Positions 45,359-55,906 of a DNA stretch of 64,000 nucleotides are shown here, piece after piece; the first letter of the stretch is position 1; each line of letters begins with the position of its first letter. The DNA comes from CAIWHR01 sp963811685 (GTDB lineage: Bacteria > Pseudomonadota > Gammaproteobacteria > Burkholderiales > Casimicrobiaceae), in the NCBI GenBank assembly GCA_963811685.1, contig CAWESK010000004.1, positions 62,001 through 126,000 of the forward strand. Direction: 5' to 3'. The position numbers and the translations under genes are program-made. The notes beneath the pieces are model-generated. The model searched no databases, was not told the DNA's origin, and worked only from the letters and a program-made list of their open reading frames with translations.

Positions 45359-45985
45359 ATGAGGACGATCACTGCAGTGGTACTCGGCATGATCCTGACG
45401 GGGGCCGGAGCGATCGCAGCCGCGCAGGGAACCGCGCCCGGCGCCGAGCCACGGACCCCCGGAGAGGAAAAAGCCATCAACCTGTGCTCGACCTGCCACG
45501 GCCCGCGCGGGATCAGCACGTCCCCCGAGTTTCCGATCCTGGCCGCACAGCGCGCCGGTTATCTCGAATCGCAGCTCGAGGCATTCCGCGCGAAGACCCG
45601 CGAGGAAAAGATCGCCCACGATTTCATGTGGGGAATCGCCTACAACCTGGACGACGCGATGATCAAGAGCGTCGCGCTGTACTACTCGATGCAGGCGCCC
45701 GCACCCGGGCGGCCCGGCGATCCGGCTCAGGTCGCCAGGGGCCGGGAATTGTTCGACAAGGGAGTGCCCGGCCGCGGCATTCCCGCGTGCGCGACTTGCC
45801 ACGGTGCCAACGCGGAAGGAATCGCCGCGTTCCCGCGTCTTGCCGGGCAGCACGCGAAGTACGTCGTGAGCCAGCTCGACTACATTCAATCGCTGGTGCG
45901 CAAGGCTCCGGTGATGCACGGCATCGTCAAGGATCTCACGCCGGAGGAAATGCAGGCGCTCGCCATCTACGTGCAGTCGAAGTAG
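45359..45985 (+). CDS. Dihaem cytochrome c4-type periplasmic protein
   Basis: 208 residues with a signal peptide (cut near IAAAQG) and two haem sites, CSTCH (43-47) and CATCH (144-148). Each half carries a candidate axial methionine (FMWGIAYNLDD and MHGIVKDLT), as in c4 cytochromes where two similar domains face each other. It would shuttle electrons in the periplasm to a terminal oxidase or the bc1 complex. GGAGTGGAG precedes the ATG. Downstream of the cytochrome-porin and probably in the same transcript, making it that protein's likely partner. Confidence 0.9.
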   Translation: MRTITAVVLGMILTGAGAIAAAQGTAPGAEPRTPGEEKAINLCSTCHGPRGISTSPEFPILAAQRAGYLESQLEAFRAKTREEKIAHDFMWGIAYNLDDAMIKSVALYYSMQAPAPGRPGDPAQVARGRELFDKGVPGRGIPACATCHGANAEGIAAFPRLAGQHAKYVVSQLDYIQSLVRKAPVMHGIVKDLTPEEMQALAIYVQSK

Positions 45986-46010
45986 GCGCGCCGGAGCGGA
46001 GTCGCGCAGG

Positions 46011-49000
46011 CTACAGCGCCAGCGCCAGCATCTCGCGCAGGTTCCGGATGAGCTCGTCTTCCTGGTACGGCTTGCCGAGGTAAAGGTCGACGCCGAGCTC
46101 CTTCGCGCGGTTGCGATGCTTTTCCGCGGTGCGCGACGTGATCATGATGATCGGGATATGCGCATTCCTGGGCTCGTTCTTGATCGTCTTCGTGAACTCG
46201 AAGCCGTCCATCCGCGGCATCTCGATGTCGAGCAGGATCACGTCGGGCGTGCGGTCGTTGAGAAGCTCGAGCGCGTCGATGCCGTCCTTGGCGGTGATCA
46301 CGTCGAAGCCGGCGCGCGTCAACGTCCGGCTCGTGATCTTGCGCACGGTGAGCGAGTCGTCGACGATCATCACGAGCGGCGTTCCCGGCGCTGTCGCTGC
46401 CGCCGGCGCCTGGGCCGCCATCTTGGGCAGCATCGGCGCCATCCGTTCCTCGTTCGGGTCGTAGACCGGCACGTCCGGGCGCTGCGCGAGCTGCACGGGA
46501 TTGATGATGAGCACGATCTCGCCGCTGCCGAGCACCGTCGCGCCGGCGATGCCGGACACGCGCGCGAGCTGCGGGCCGATGTTCTTCACCACCACTTCCT
46601 GGTTGCCGATCATTTCGTCGACATGGATGGCGGCGACGTTCTGTCCCGCGCGGAGCAGCAGCACCGGGTTGTACCGCTGCGTCTCCGGATTGTGGTGCGG
46701 GTCGCCGAGGAGGCGGGGCAGGTAATGGAACGGATAGTCCCTGCCCTGCCACTCGACCTTGTGCTCGACATACAGGTTGACGAGCGCTTCGGCCTTGATC
46801 TGCTGCACCTGCTCGACCATCGGCGAGGGGAGCGCCCACAGCCTGCCGCCGGCGCGCACGAGCACCGCCTGCGCGACCGCCAGCGTGAGCGGCAGATAGA
46901 GCAGGAACGTCGTCCCGCGGCCCGGCACCGTCGTCACTTCGACGCGACCGCCGAGCGCGGCGATTTCCGCGCGCACCACGTCCATGCCGATCCCGCGGCC
47001 GGACAGCTGCGTGACCTTGGCGGCGGTCGTGAATCCGGGGAGGAAGATCAATTCAATCAGTTGCGCCTCGGTCGGCGTCGCGTCGGCGTTGATGCGCCCT
47101 TGCGCGACGCCGCGCGCGCGAATCTGATCGAAGTTGATCCCGCCGCCGTCGTCGACCAGCTCGATCGCGATTTCATTGCCGACCTGCCGCACCGTCAGCG
47201 CGATTTCACCGGTTTCCGGCTTGCCGGCAGCGGCGCGCACGGCGCGCGATTCGATGCCGTGGTCGAGCGCGTTGCGCAGCAGGTGCTCGAGCGGACCCAC
47301 GAGTTTTTCGAGCACCGAGCGGTCAAGTTCGGTCTGCCCGCCGCGGATTTCGAGATTGGCGCGCTTGTCGAGCTCCTTCGCCGTTGCGCGCAGGATCCGG
47401 TACAGGCGCTCGGACACGCTGCCGAACGGCACCGTGCGGATCGAGAAGAGCTGCTGCTGCACGTCGCGCGAAAGCCGCGCCTGCGCGACCAGCGCGGCGT
47501 CGGCATCGTCGAGGTTCTTCAGCAGCGACTGCTGGACCGTCGAGACGTCGTTCACGCCCTCTGCGAGCGAGCGCGTGAGCTCCTGGAATCGCGTGTAGCG
47601 GTCGAATTCGAGCGGATCGAAGCCCTCGGCACTCTCGCCCGCGAGGCTCATCCGCGACTGGATCTGCGACTCGCCCTGGATCTCGATCTCGCGCACCTGC
47701 GAGCGCAGTCGGATCACGCTCCCTGTCAGCTCGAGCAGGTTCGACTTCAGCGAGCGCAATTCGCCCTCGACGCGGGCGCGCGCGATCGCCACTTCGCCCG
47801 CCTCGTTGACGAGCCGGTCGATCATGTCGGCGCGAACGCGCAGCTGCGCGCGCTGGCCCGACTCCGCTTCGGAGACGGGCGCGATGTCCGCTGCGGCAGG
47901 CGCGGCCGGAGCCACCGGCGTGACCACCGGCACCTTCGGAGGCAATGCCGCTTCCACCGCCCGCGGCGCCTCGGGGGCAGGCGCGGGCACGGCGACTTCT
48001 TCGACGCGCGGCGCCGGCGGGGCGGAGGCAACCGCCCACGGCAGCGCGACATTGGTCTTGCCCTCGCGCAATGCCTCGAGCACGAAAGCGATCCGATCGA
48101 GGTCGTCGTCGAGCGCATCGAACAGCGCGGGCGTCGCCGGCGCGGCCGCGCCGCCGACATCGAGTCGCGACTCCATTACGTGCGTGAGCTCGCCGAGGCG
48201 CATGGCGCCCGCCATCCGCGCACTGCCCTTGAAAGTGTGCAGCGTCCGGCGCAATTGGCTCGAGCCCTCGGGATCGGAAGGCCTGCGCCGCCACGCGCGA
48301 AGCTGCTCGCCCGCCTGCGGAAACAGCTCCGCGGCTTCCTCGAGGAAGATCGGCAGCACGTCCTGATCCACTTCATCGCGGATATCCGCCAGCGTGTCCG
48401 CGGCGGGCTCCGGAAGGCTCACCTCGGTCACTGCCGCGGGCGCGGGGATGACGTGGACCGGCCGCGCCGTCGGTGGCGCCGCATGGACGTCGACGGCAGG
48501 CGGCGCGGAGGTCCCCGCCGGCGTCGGCGCGGGAGGTATCGGATGTTCGGGGGCAAGCGGCGGAACGACGACCGGACCTCGGGCGCGCGCCTCGTCGTGC
48601 TCGTCGCGCGCGGCCTCGTCTTCGGCCTGCGATTCGGCATCGGCGACGACCGGTTCCTGGTCCGTCTCCTGGCGCAATCCTTCCAGCTCGCGCCGAATGT
48701 CCTCCGCTTCGCGGCTGTCTGCCGCGCTAAAGCCGGCGCGATCGCGAACGCGGCCGACGAACGCGCGCAGTCCCTCCACCGCACGCGCGAGCACCGGCAT
48801 CGCGGCACCCGGCAGCGGCGGCTCGCGCTGCTGCAGCGCGAGCAGCGTCTGCTCGAGCGCCTTGGCGGTGGCGGCGATCAGCGGAAAGCCGCCAGTCCGA
48901 TGGATGCCGCACAACGTGTGGCTTGCGCGCACCATCGACGCCGACGGGCGTTGTCTCGTGTCGAATTGCAGCACTTCGAGCTCGTTCGTCAGCGTCGTCA

Positions 49001-51939
49001 GGTGCTGGAGCGCCTCCTCGACGAGAATGCCGAACAGCACGGCCGAAAGCGTGACATCGCCGACGGCGACTTCGTCGGGCTCGGCGTCGCCGGCGTCGAG
49101 CTCTCCGGCACCCATCGCGTCGGCTGCAACGTCATCGATCTTGATTTCGTCCGTCGAAGCCGGCGCAACGATCCCGGCGATCGCTTGCGGCGATGCGGGC
49201 GGTTCGGGCATTGCGGCGAATGCCTCGACGTCCGGCGCCGCGCCGACTTCGGGCAACTCGATCAGCGGCAGCGAAAGTGAGGGGAACGATTCCACGGATC
49301 CGGTTCCGGCGTTCCGGGAGGTTCCGGTCGGCAGGTTCCGGTGCGAGTTCGAGTTCCGCCACGGAAAGAGGTGCGGGCTGCGCGTCCGCGTGCGCGGCAG
49401 GCATGCTCGGCACGACGTGCAACTCCGGCGGCGGCGCGGGCGGGGTGGGCGTCAGCACGGACTCGCGACCGGGAGGCAGCTCCGCCTCCACCGCCGCGAT
49501 CGCGGCATGCAGCGCCGCGGGGTCCGCGACGACGCGACCGGAGGCGGACAGCTCGGCAACCCACGCGCGGAAGCCCTGCTCCGCTACCTCGATCATCGAC
49601 AGCACGGCCGGAGTCACGACGCGCTCGTCCTCGAGCAGCCGGTTCAGGATCTTCTCGACTTCGAAGGCGATTTCGCCGAGATCGGTCAGCCCGACCATGC
49701 GGCCGCTGCCCTTCAGCGTATGGAATTGCCGGCGCGTGGTGCGCAGCGCTTCCCGGTCGCCATGATTGTCCGCGAGGACACCGCGTTGCTCGGCGACGGT
49801 GTCGAGCACCTCGTGCGCCTCGGTGAGGTAGATATCGAGCAGTTCGGCGTCGAGCCCCTGCGCATCGGTCGCGAGCAGCCGCTGCGTCTCCTCGGAAATC
49901 GCGGGCGCGGGCGCCGCGCCTCCGGCGGCGGCGATCGCAGTGACGGTGGCCGCAAGCGCCGCGGTGCCGCCGGCATCGAATTCGGTGATCGCCGCGGCCG
50001 CTTGCGCGGTGAGATCGGTGTCGCCGATGAGCTCCGCATCGTTGCGAAGATCCTCGAGCCGCGCGCGGAGCTCGGCACGCGCCGCGCCGTCGGCAGGCGC
50101 CTGGCGCACCTCCGCCACCAGCGCGGGCAACGCGTTGCGCAACTCGGCGACGGCCGCTTCGACGGTGTCGCCCTGGTCGGCGCCGACAGGTTGCGGTGCC
50201 TCCCCGAGGCGCTTCGCGAGCAGCGGGGCGATCAGCCGCTCGCGCTCGGGGCGCTGCTGCTCGACGGCCTCGATGTAGAAGCCCAGGCCGGACAACGATT
50301 CGGCGAGAAGCTCCAGGTCTTCGTTCGACACGTTCGTTTCCGGATTCGCATACGTGTCGATCTGCTCCTGGCACAGGCCGAGGAGCCGCTCCGCGTCCGG
50401 CAGTCCCAGGATCTTGAGCGCACCGCGGATCTGCTGACTGTCCTTGCCGAGCGTCGAGAGCTCCGCGCGCTTCGTGCTGTCGCGAAAGAACGCGTCCAGC
50501 ACCTGTTCCATGTGCCGGAGGTTCGCCTGGATCTCGCGGCTCACCTGCGCGAGCAGCAGGCGCTCCTGCGCCCGCTTCGACATCTCGTCCAGCAGCGGCG
50601 CCGCCGCCGCGCCCGCGAGCGGCCGCAGACTGCGCGCGGAATCCAGGCGCGAGAGCATCGTCTCGACCTGCTTCGGGAAATCCGGCGTGAGGCTCGCGTA
50701 ATTCTCGAGCGCGCTTTCGGCCAGCAGCATGCCGGTCGCGTATTCCATCGCAAGCGGCTCGGGAACGGTCTGCGGCATCTTGTTGAGGCGCTCGACCAGT
50801 CCCGCCGTCAGCTTCATCAGCGCGCCGTTGCCGACCTCGGCGACATGCTTGTGCACCGTCGCCAATGTCTGCTTCAGCTTCGGCAGGTTTTCCGCCCGCC
50901 CCGACGTGAACTTGAGCCACGCATCCTTCGCGGTCGCAAGCGAATCGCGCGCCTCGCGCAGATGCGGCTGGATGCGCACGAGATCCGCGTTCAGCACTTC
51001 GGCGGAGGGAATGAGTCCCGACAGCCGGAATCCCTTTTGCACGGCCTGCACCGACGGCGCGACGGGCGCGCTGATCGCGACGTAGTAGAGGACTTCGCGC
51101 CGCAGCCGGTCGGCGACCTTGGCCGAGCCTTCGACGACGCGGCGGATCTGCAGGTCGACGCGAGCCGCGAGCTGCTTCACGCCGAAACCCGATTCGAGGC
51201 CATGCTCGACGAGGGCGTCGAGCAGCGCACCGACGGTCCACCAGAACGCGCGGAGGTTGGGCTGCGTCGTTGCGTCCTCGATCGCCGCCACCGCATCGCG
51301 CATCGCCTTGGCGCCTTCGCCGTCGTCGCTGCCGCGAAGCCACGACAGCAGGCCGCGCTGATAGAGGCGCCGCTGCTTCACCATGTAGGACGGCAGCTTC
51401 GCCGCCGGAATCACCTGCGGCGTGCCGAGCTTCGGCGCGCGCGGCCCGAGATCGGGATAGAAGAGATCCGTCGGCGACGCCGCCTTCACCCCCCGCGCGC
51501 GCTGCATCGTCTCGTATTCGGGGAAGAGCTTGAGCGGGACCGGCGCCGCGCCGTTCACGAGCTCGTCCAGGAAGATCCTGAGCTTCTTGCACCCGCGTTC
51601 GATGGGCTCGCAGGCGGCCTGCGCATCTCGCGTCGGAATTTCCTCCAGCCGCGCGAGCTGGCGCTCGATTTCGTCGGTGAAGGCGACGACCGCGTCGAGT
51701 CCGACCATCTGGATCGCACCTGCCGCCTGGTGGATGTGCGTGCGCGCGTGCTTGAGCGACGTCAGATCCTTGCCCGTCGCGCGAAACGCGGCGAGCGACT
51801 CCAGGCCGCGCGTAAGCGCCTGGTCGATCTCGCCCTGCACCCAGGACAGCGGGCCCAGGTCGAATTCGGATACGGTGTCGGTGGCCACGTTCGCTGTGTC
51901 CAATTCCGGTGCGTTGACAATAACCCGGACGTTGAGCAA
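46011..51939 (-). CDS. chpA: ChpA/PilL: CheA-type hybrid histidine kinase of the Pil-Chp system, frameshifted
   Basis: About 1,975 residues. It has an N-terminal region with several Hpt-like modules (for example FHTLKGSGRMVGL, SHTLCGIHRTGG and HTFKGSARMAG, the first and last with the phosphorylatable His), a dimerisation domain, an HATPase (EHLLRNALDHGIES, DDGGGINFDQ, GRGIGMDVV), a CheW-like domain, and a C-terminal receiver (MIVDDSLTVRKI, DVILLDIEMPRMDG, LGKPYQ). It phosphorylates PilG and PilH to control type IV pilus extension and retraction. The frame changes between about 49295 and 49360, inside a Pro/Glu-rich linker built of repeated CCGGAACC-like units. The start is a TTG at 51939; GTG 51888 is also possible. 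Confidence 0.9.
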
Positions 51940-51986
51940 GAACCGCGCCCGCGGATCACCCGCCGGCAGGTTCTGCTGTCAGAACG

Positions 51987-54179
51987 TCAGACCTTGAACC
52001 CCGCGACGGAGCTGCGGAGCTCGGCCGCGAGTCGCGTCAGCTGGCCGATGGACACGTTGGTCTGCTTGGTACCTTCGGTCGTCTCTTCTGTAATCTTCAA
52101 TATGCCCTGCATGCCGCGCGTCACGTCCGACACCGACGCCGACTGCTTCTGCGTCTGCGCCGAAATGCTGCCGATAAGCTCGGCGAGCTCGCGCGACACC
52201 TTGCGGATCTCCTCCAGCGCCTGGCCCGCGGCGTCGGAGAGCTTCGTTCCCTCCACCACGCCCACCGTCGACTTCTCCATGGCGGCCACCGCATCCTGTG
52301 TGTCGGCCTGAATCGTCTTGACGATCGCCTCGATCTGCTTCGTCGCCTCGCCCGAGCGCTCGGCCAGGCGCTGCACTTCCTCCGCCACCACAGTGAAGCC
52401 ACGGCCCGCTTCGCCCGCGGACGCGGCCTGGATCGCGGCATTCAACGCGAGCACGTTCGTCTGCTCGGTAATGTCGGAAATGAGCTCGACGATCTCGCCG
52501 ATCTCGAGCGAGGATTCGCCAAGGCGCTTGATCCGCTTCGACGTGTCCTGGATCTGCGTGCGGATTTCGTTCATGCCGGAAATCTGGTTCTGCACCGCCT
52601 GGCCGCCCTTCTCCGCGGCGGCGAGCGACTGCTGGGCGACGCGGGCGGACTGCACGGCGCTCTGCGACACTTCGCTGATTGACTGCGCCATCTGCAGCAC
52701 CGACGACGATGCCTGCTGGATTTCCTTGTTCTGCCGCTGCGAGGCCTCGAACAGGCGATTCGAGATCGCCTGCGCGTCCTGCGTTGCCTTCGCCACCTGG
52801 TCGGTCGCCGAGTTGATGCCCTTGACCAGCGTGCGGAGCTCCTCGATCGTGAAGTTGATCGAGTCCGCGATCGCGCCGGTGACGTCCTCGGTCACCGAAG
52901 CCTGCACGGTGAGGTCGCCGTCGGCGAGGTTGCCCATCTCGTTCAGCAGCCGGAGAATCGCCTCCTGGTTGCGCTTGTTCTCGCCTTCGCTTTCCACCGC
53001 ACGGACGCGCGCATCGTCGAGGAAGACCTTGCCGAGCAGCACGAGGAAGACGAGCGCCAGCACGACGAACACGATCGCCGCCCACAATGCGCCGCGCGTG
53101 CGGGTGCCGGATTCGAACTGCTCGGCGAGCTTCGTCGTGTCGTTGAGGAGCGCGTCCGACTCGCTGTTGATGCCGCGCGCCGCCTGCTTGGCGGCGACCA
53201 GCCGGTTCATGTTCTGCAGGATCGCGCCGACGCCCTGGTCGTAGGTCGCGAAGCGCTTCTGCAGCTCGGTCAATGTCGCCCGCGCTTCCTCGTTGCGCAC
53301 GCCGGTGAGACGCAGCGAGTCGCTGCCCTTGAGCAGACCGTTCAGGATGTCGCGGAACGTCCCGGCGTCCTTGCCGAGCAGGAACGCGACTTCGGGATCG
53401 ATCTCCTCGGACGAGGCGAGCGCGTTGGCGTTCTTGGCGATCCGCTGCGACAGCACCGCGAGCTGGTTCGCGTATTCGATCTCCCGCAGGCTGCCTCCGC
53501 CCTGACCCACTTGCTGCGATGCCTGCTGCGCGAGCTCGAGGATCGCGTTGTTGCCCTGGTTGATGTTGTCGAGGCCCTTGGCCAGCGTGGTCAGGCTTTG
53601 CTGATTCTCGAGCACGCGCCCCGCGTTGACGTCGACGCGATCCCATCGCCCCTTGATGTCCTGCAGGGTCTTGGTGACTCCTTCGTCGGAAGGGGTGTCG
53701 AGGGACACGCCGCGCACGGTGCCGCCGTTTTGCAGCGCATCGAGGTCGGCCTTGAATTTCTCGCGGGCGTCCTTGAGGCCGGGGAACGCCGCTGCCTGGC
53801 CCTGGGACGCGAGCGCGGTGCCGCGCGCGAGACGCTGCGACAGCATCTGCATTTCGGTCGCGGTCGACTCGGCCGCCGACCCTTGAGTGTTGAGGCGGCC
53901 ATCGAGAAACAGCATGAAGGCGGCCAGAATGAGGAACGTCACCAGCAGCGCCCCCAGCACCTGGAACTGGCGGACGATCGGCAGGTGCCCGATCAGCGGC
54001 ATGCGCTTCGGCATGCGCATTTCCGTCGTCGCCGAACGCAGCTGCTCCATGATCGATACGGAAGCCAGCGGATCGTAGCCGGGCTGCGCGGCGCGCACCT
54101 GCGTGGTCGGCATGTCGAGGTCGCCGTCTGGGGCCCCCTTTGCAGCGCCGAACTTCGGCATTCTCAGTGAAATTGCCAT
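51987..54179 (-). CDS. pilJ: Methyl-accepting chemotaxis protein PilJ
   Basis: 730 residues. A cytoplasmic N-terminal stretch, a membrane helix (about 72-92), a periplasmic sensory region with a PilJ-type repeat (two 'QRLARG/QRIAKN' helices), a second membrane helix (about 363-383), a HAMP-like segment, and the signalling hairpin with EIVELISDITEQTNVLALNAAIQAA broken by no gaps. It senses surface or pilus signals and feeds ChpA through PilI. It lies 48 bp upstream of chpA and 52 bp downstream of pilI. Confidence 0.95.
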   Translation of the reverse strand: MAISLRMPKFGAAKGAPDGDLDMPTTQVRAAQPGYDPLASVSIMEQLRSATTEMRMPKRMPLIGHLPIVRQFQVLGALLVTFLILAAFMLFLDGRLNTQGSAAESTATEMQMLSQRLARGTALASQGQAAAFPGLKDAREKFKADLDALQNGGTVRGVSLDTPSDEGVTKTLQDIKGRWDRVDVNAGRVLENQQSLTTLAKGLDNINQGNNAILELAQQASQQVGQGGGSLREIEYANQLAVLSQRIAKNANALASSEEIDPEVAFLLGKDAGTFRDILNGLLKGSDSLRLTGVRNEEARATLTELQKRFATYDQGVGAILQNMNRLVAAKQAARGINSESDALLNDTTKLAEQFESGTRTRGALWAAIVFVVLALVFLVLLGKVFLDDARVRAVESEGENKRNQEAILRLLNEMGNLADGDLTVQASVTEDVTGAIADSINFTIEELRTLVKGINSATDQVAKATQDAQAISNRLFEASQRQNKEIQQASSSVLQMAQSISEVSQSAVQSARVAQQSLAAAEKGGQAVQNQISGMNEIRTQIQDTSKRIKRLGESSLEIGEIVELISDITEQTNVLALNAAIQAASAGEAGRGFTVVAEEVQRLAERSGEATKQIEAIVKTIQADTQDAVAAMEKSTVGVVEGTKLSDAAGQALEEIRKVSRELAELIGSISAQTQKQSASVSDVTRGMQGILKITEETTEGTKQTNVSIGQLTRLAAELRSSVAGFKV

Positions 54180-54230
54180 GCTCCCTCCGATCGACGCGTC
54201 CCGCGCGCCGGTACGTTCATGTTCATCACG

Positions 54231-54758
54231 CTAGAGCCCCACCCGCAGGAACCCGGGATCCTGCGCGAGTCGCGCGAGGTCGATCTCCTGCCAGGCGCCG
54301 CCGTCGGCATCCATCCAGCGCTGCCCGTACCACTCCGGCACGTCGACGGGCGGCGATGCGGGCGCGAGCTCCGCGAGGTTGCGCAGACCAAGGACGCGCT
54401 GCACGACGATGCCTGCCTTGAGCTCGCCCGCCCGCGGCCCGAACACCACGAGGCGGCCGTGGCCCGCGCTGCCGGCCAGGCTTGCCTCGCGCCCGAGAAA
54501 GGCGCCGAAGTCGATGACGCTGTACAGGTTGCCGCGGATGTTGGAGATCCCGAGAAACCACGGCTGCGTGTGCGGCACGCTCGCCACTTGCGGCACGGTG
54601 ATCACCTCGCCCGCGTCGGCGAGGCGGATCAGCCACTGCGCGCCGCCGCACGCGAGGCCCAGCCGCGACGATTCGACCTGCGCCGCCGTCTTGGTGGCAA
54701 GCCGCGACGCCAGTTCCTTCTGGAACGAGCGGAGGTCGAGTTTGGCGGCGCGGGCCAT
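54231..54758 (-). CDS. pilI: CheW-like adaptor PilI
   Basis: 175 residues with a CheW domain: FLGISNIRGNLYSVIDFGAFL is the core strand pair, followed by LVVFGPRAGELKAGIVV. It couples PilJ to the kinase ChpA. The ATG at 54758 is chosen from the family start ARAAKLDLRSFQ; the longer frame upstream is non-coding. It sits 17 bp after pilH. Confidence 0.93.
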   Translation of the reverse strand: MARAAKLDLRSFQKELASRLATKTAAQVESSRLGLACGGAQWLIRLADAGEVITVPQVASVPHTQPWFLGISNIRGNLYSVIDFGAFLGREASLAGSAGHGRLVVFGPRAGELKAGIVVQRVLGLRNLAELAPASPPVDVPEWYGQRWMDADGGAWQEIDLARLAQDPGFLRVGL

Positions 54759-54775
54759 CGCGGGGTCTCGTTCGA

Positions 54776-55141
54776 TCAGCCCAGCGCGGCGATCTTCAGC
54801 AGCAGTTCGTCGCGGTTGACCGGCTTCACGACGTAGTCGCGGGCGCCCTGGCGCATCCCCCAGATCTTGTCGGTTTCCTGGCTCTTCGACGTGCACAGGA
54901 TGATCGGAATGCTGCGGGTGTCGGCGTCGCGGCTGATGGCGCGGGTCGCCTGGAAGCCGTTGAGGCCCGGCATGACGACATCCATCAGGATGAGATCGGG
55001 CCGCATCTGCTTCGCCTTCTGGATCGCGTCTTCGCCGTTGTCGCTCGCGACGACGTCGTACCCGGCCTTCGTCAGCAGGTCGTTCAGCACGTGCCGCTCG
55101 GTCGGCGAATCGTCGACGATGAGGATTTTCTTGATGGTCAT
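54776..55141 (-). CDS. pilH: Response regulator PilH
   Basis: 121 residues, a single receiver domain: IVDDSPTERHVL, phosphoacceptor Asp54 in LILMDVVMPG, ILCTSK and the conserved Lys in YVVKPVN. PilH opposes PilG in control of pilus retraction. No output domain. The ATG at 55141 is 67 bp after the pilG stop. Confidence 0.95.
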   Translation of the reverse strand: MTIKKILIVDDSPTERHVLNDLLTKAGYDVVASDNGEDAIQKAKQMRPDLILMDVVMPGLNGFQATRAISRDADTRSIPIILCTSKSQETDKIWGMRQGARDYVVKPVNRDELLLKIAALG

Positions 55142-55208
55142 GGTTCCTGCCCTCTTTCCTGCCTACCCCCGGTCCGCCCCACAGCGCGTGGACGGTACCG
55201 ACACCCGA

Positions 55209-55610
55209 TCAAGCCGCTGCGGCGCGCTTCACGTGCGCGGCCACCGCCTTCAGGAGGCTTTCCTTGGTGAACGGCTTGGTCAGGTACTGGTCGGAGCCCA
55301 CCATCCGCCCGCGGGCACGGTCGAACAGGCCGTCCTTGGACGACAGCATGATCACGGGCGTGACGTGGAATTTCGCGTTCTTCTTGATCAGCGCGCAGGT
55401 CTGGTAGCCGTCGAGCCGCGGCATCATGATGTCGACGAAGATGAGGTCGGGCTGGTGGTCGGCGATTTTCGCGAGCGCGTCGAAGCCATCCTCGGCGAGG
55501 ATCACCGTGCATCCCGCCTGCAGCAGGAATATCTCGGCGCTGCGGCGAATGGTGTTCGAATCGTCGATCACCATTACCTTCACACCCGACAGCGTATTCT
55601 GCTCCGCCAA
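55209..55610 (-). CDS. pilG: Response regulator PilG
   Basis: 133 residues, a single receiver: VIDDSNTIRRSA, phosphoacceptor Asp60 in IFVDIMMPRLDGYQT, and Lys in YLTKPFTKESLL. The start is TTG 55610, backed by AGGGAGA 6-8 nt upstream; the longer upstream frame runs into non-coding sequence. First gene of the Pil-Chp operon. The 296 bp upstream hold a TATGCT box (minus strand, 55709-55714) but no clear -35. Confidence 0.94.
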   Translation of the reverse strand: MAEQNTLSGVKVMVIDDSNTIRRSAEIFLLQAGCTVILAEDGFDALAKIADHQPDLIFVDIMMPRLDGYQTCALIKKNAKFHVTPVIMLSSKDGLFDRARGRMVGSDQYLTKPFTKESLLKAVAAHVKRAAAA

Positions 55611-55906
55611 CCCGTTCTCCCTTTCTGTGCGCCCGATCCGCACCGGCGCCCGATGAGACCTGCTGCGTCTCCGGGGCAAGTTTGCCACGCCGGATGCCAA
55701 CTGCCTAGAGCATAAACCTTGCCTGAATCGGCGCTGGCGGCCCAATCGGGCCATTTCCGCAACACCGGAGCAATTTTGGGGGGGTCGGCGGTGCCGCTAG
55801 GCGGCAGCGGGTGCCTGCGAGCGTCGGATTGGGGCGCAAAAAGCGCAAATCTCCCTGCCGTCCGGACCCGCCGTTTCGGTCGGCGGACGGGCCCGGAGCG
55901 GCGCCC

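Noticed and set aside
55640..55720. Sigma-54 promoter before pilG (TTGGCAT...TGGCA on the minus strand)
   Set aside because: The GG and GC dinucleotides do not have the required -24/-12 spacing.
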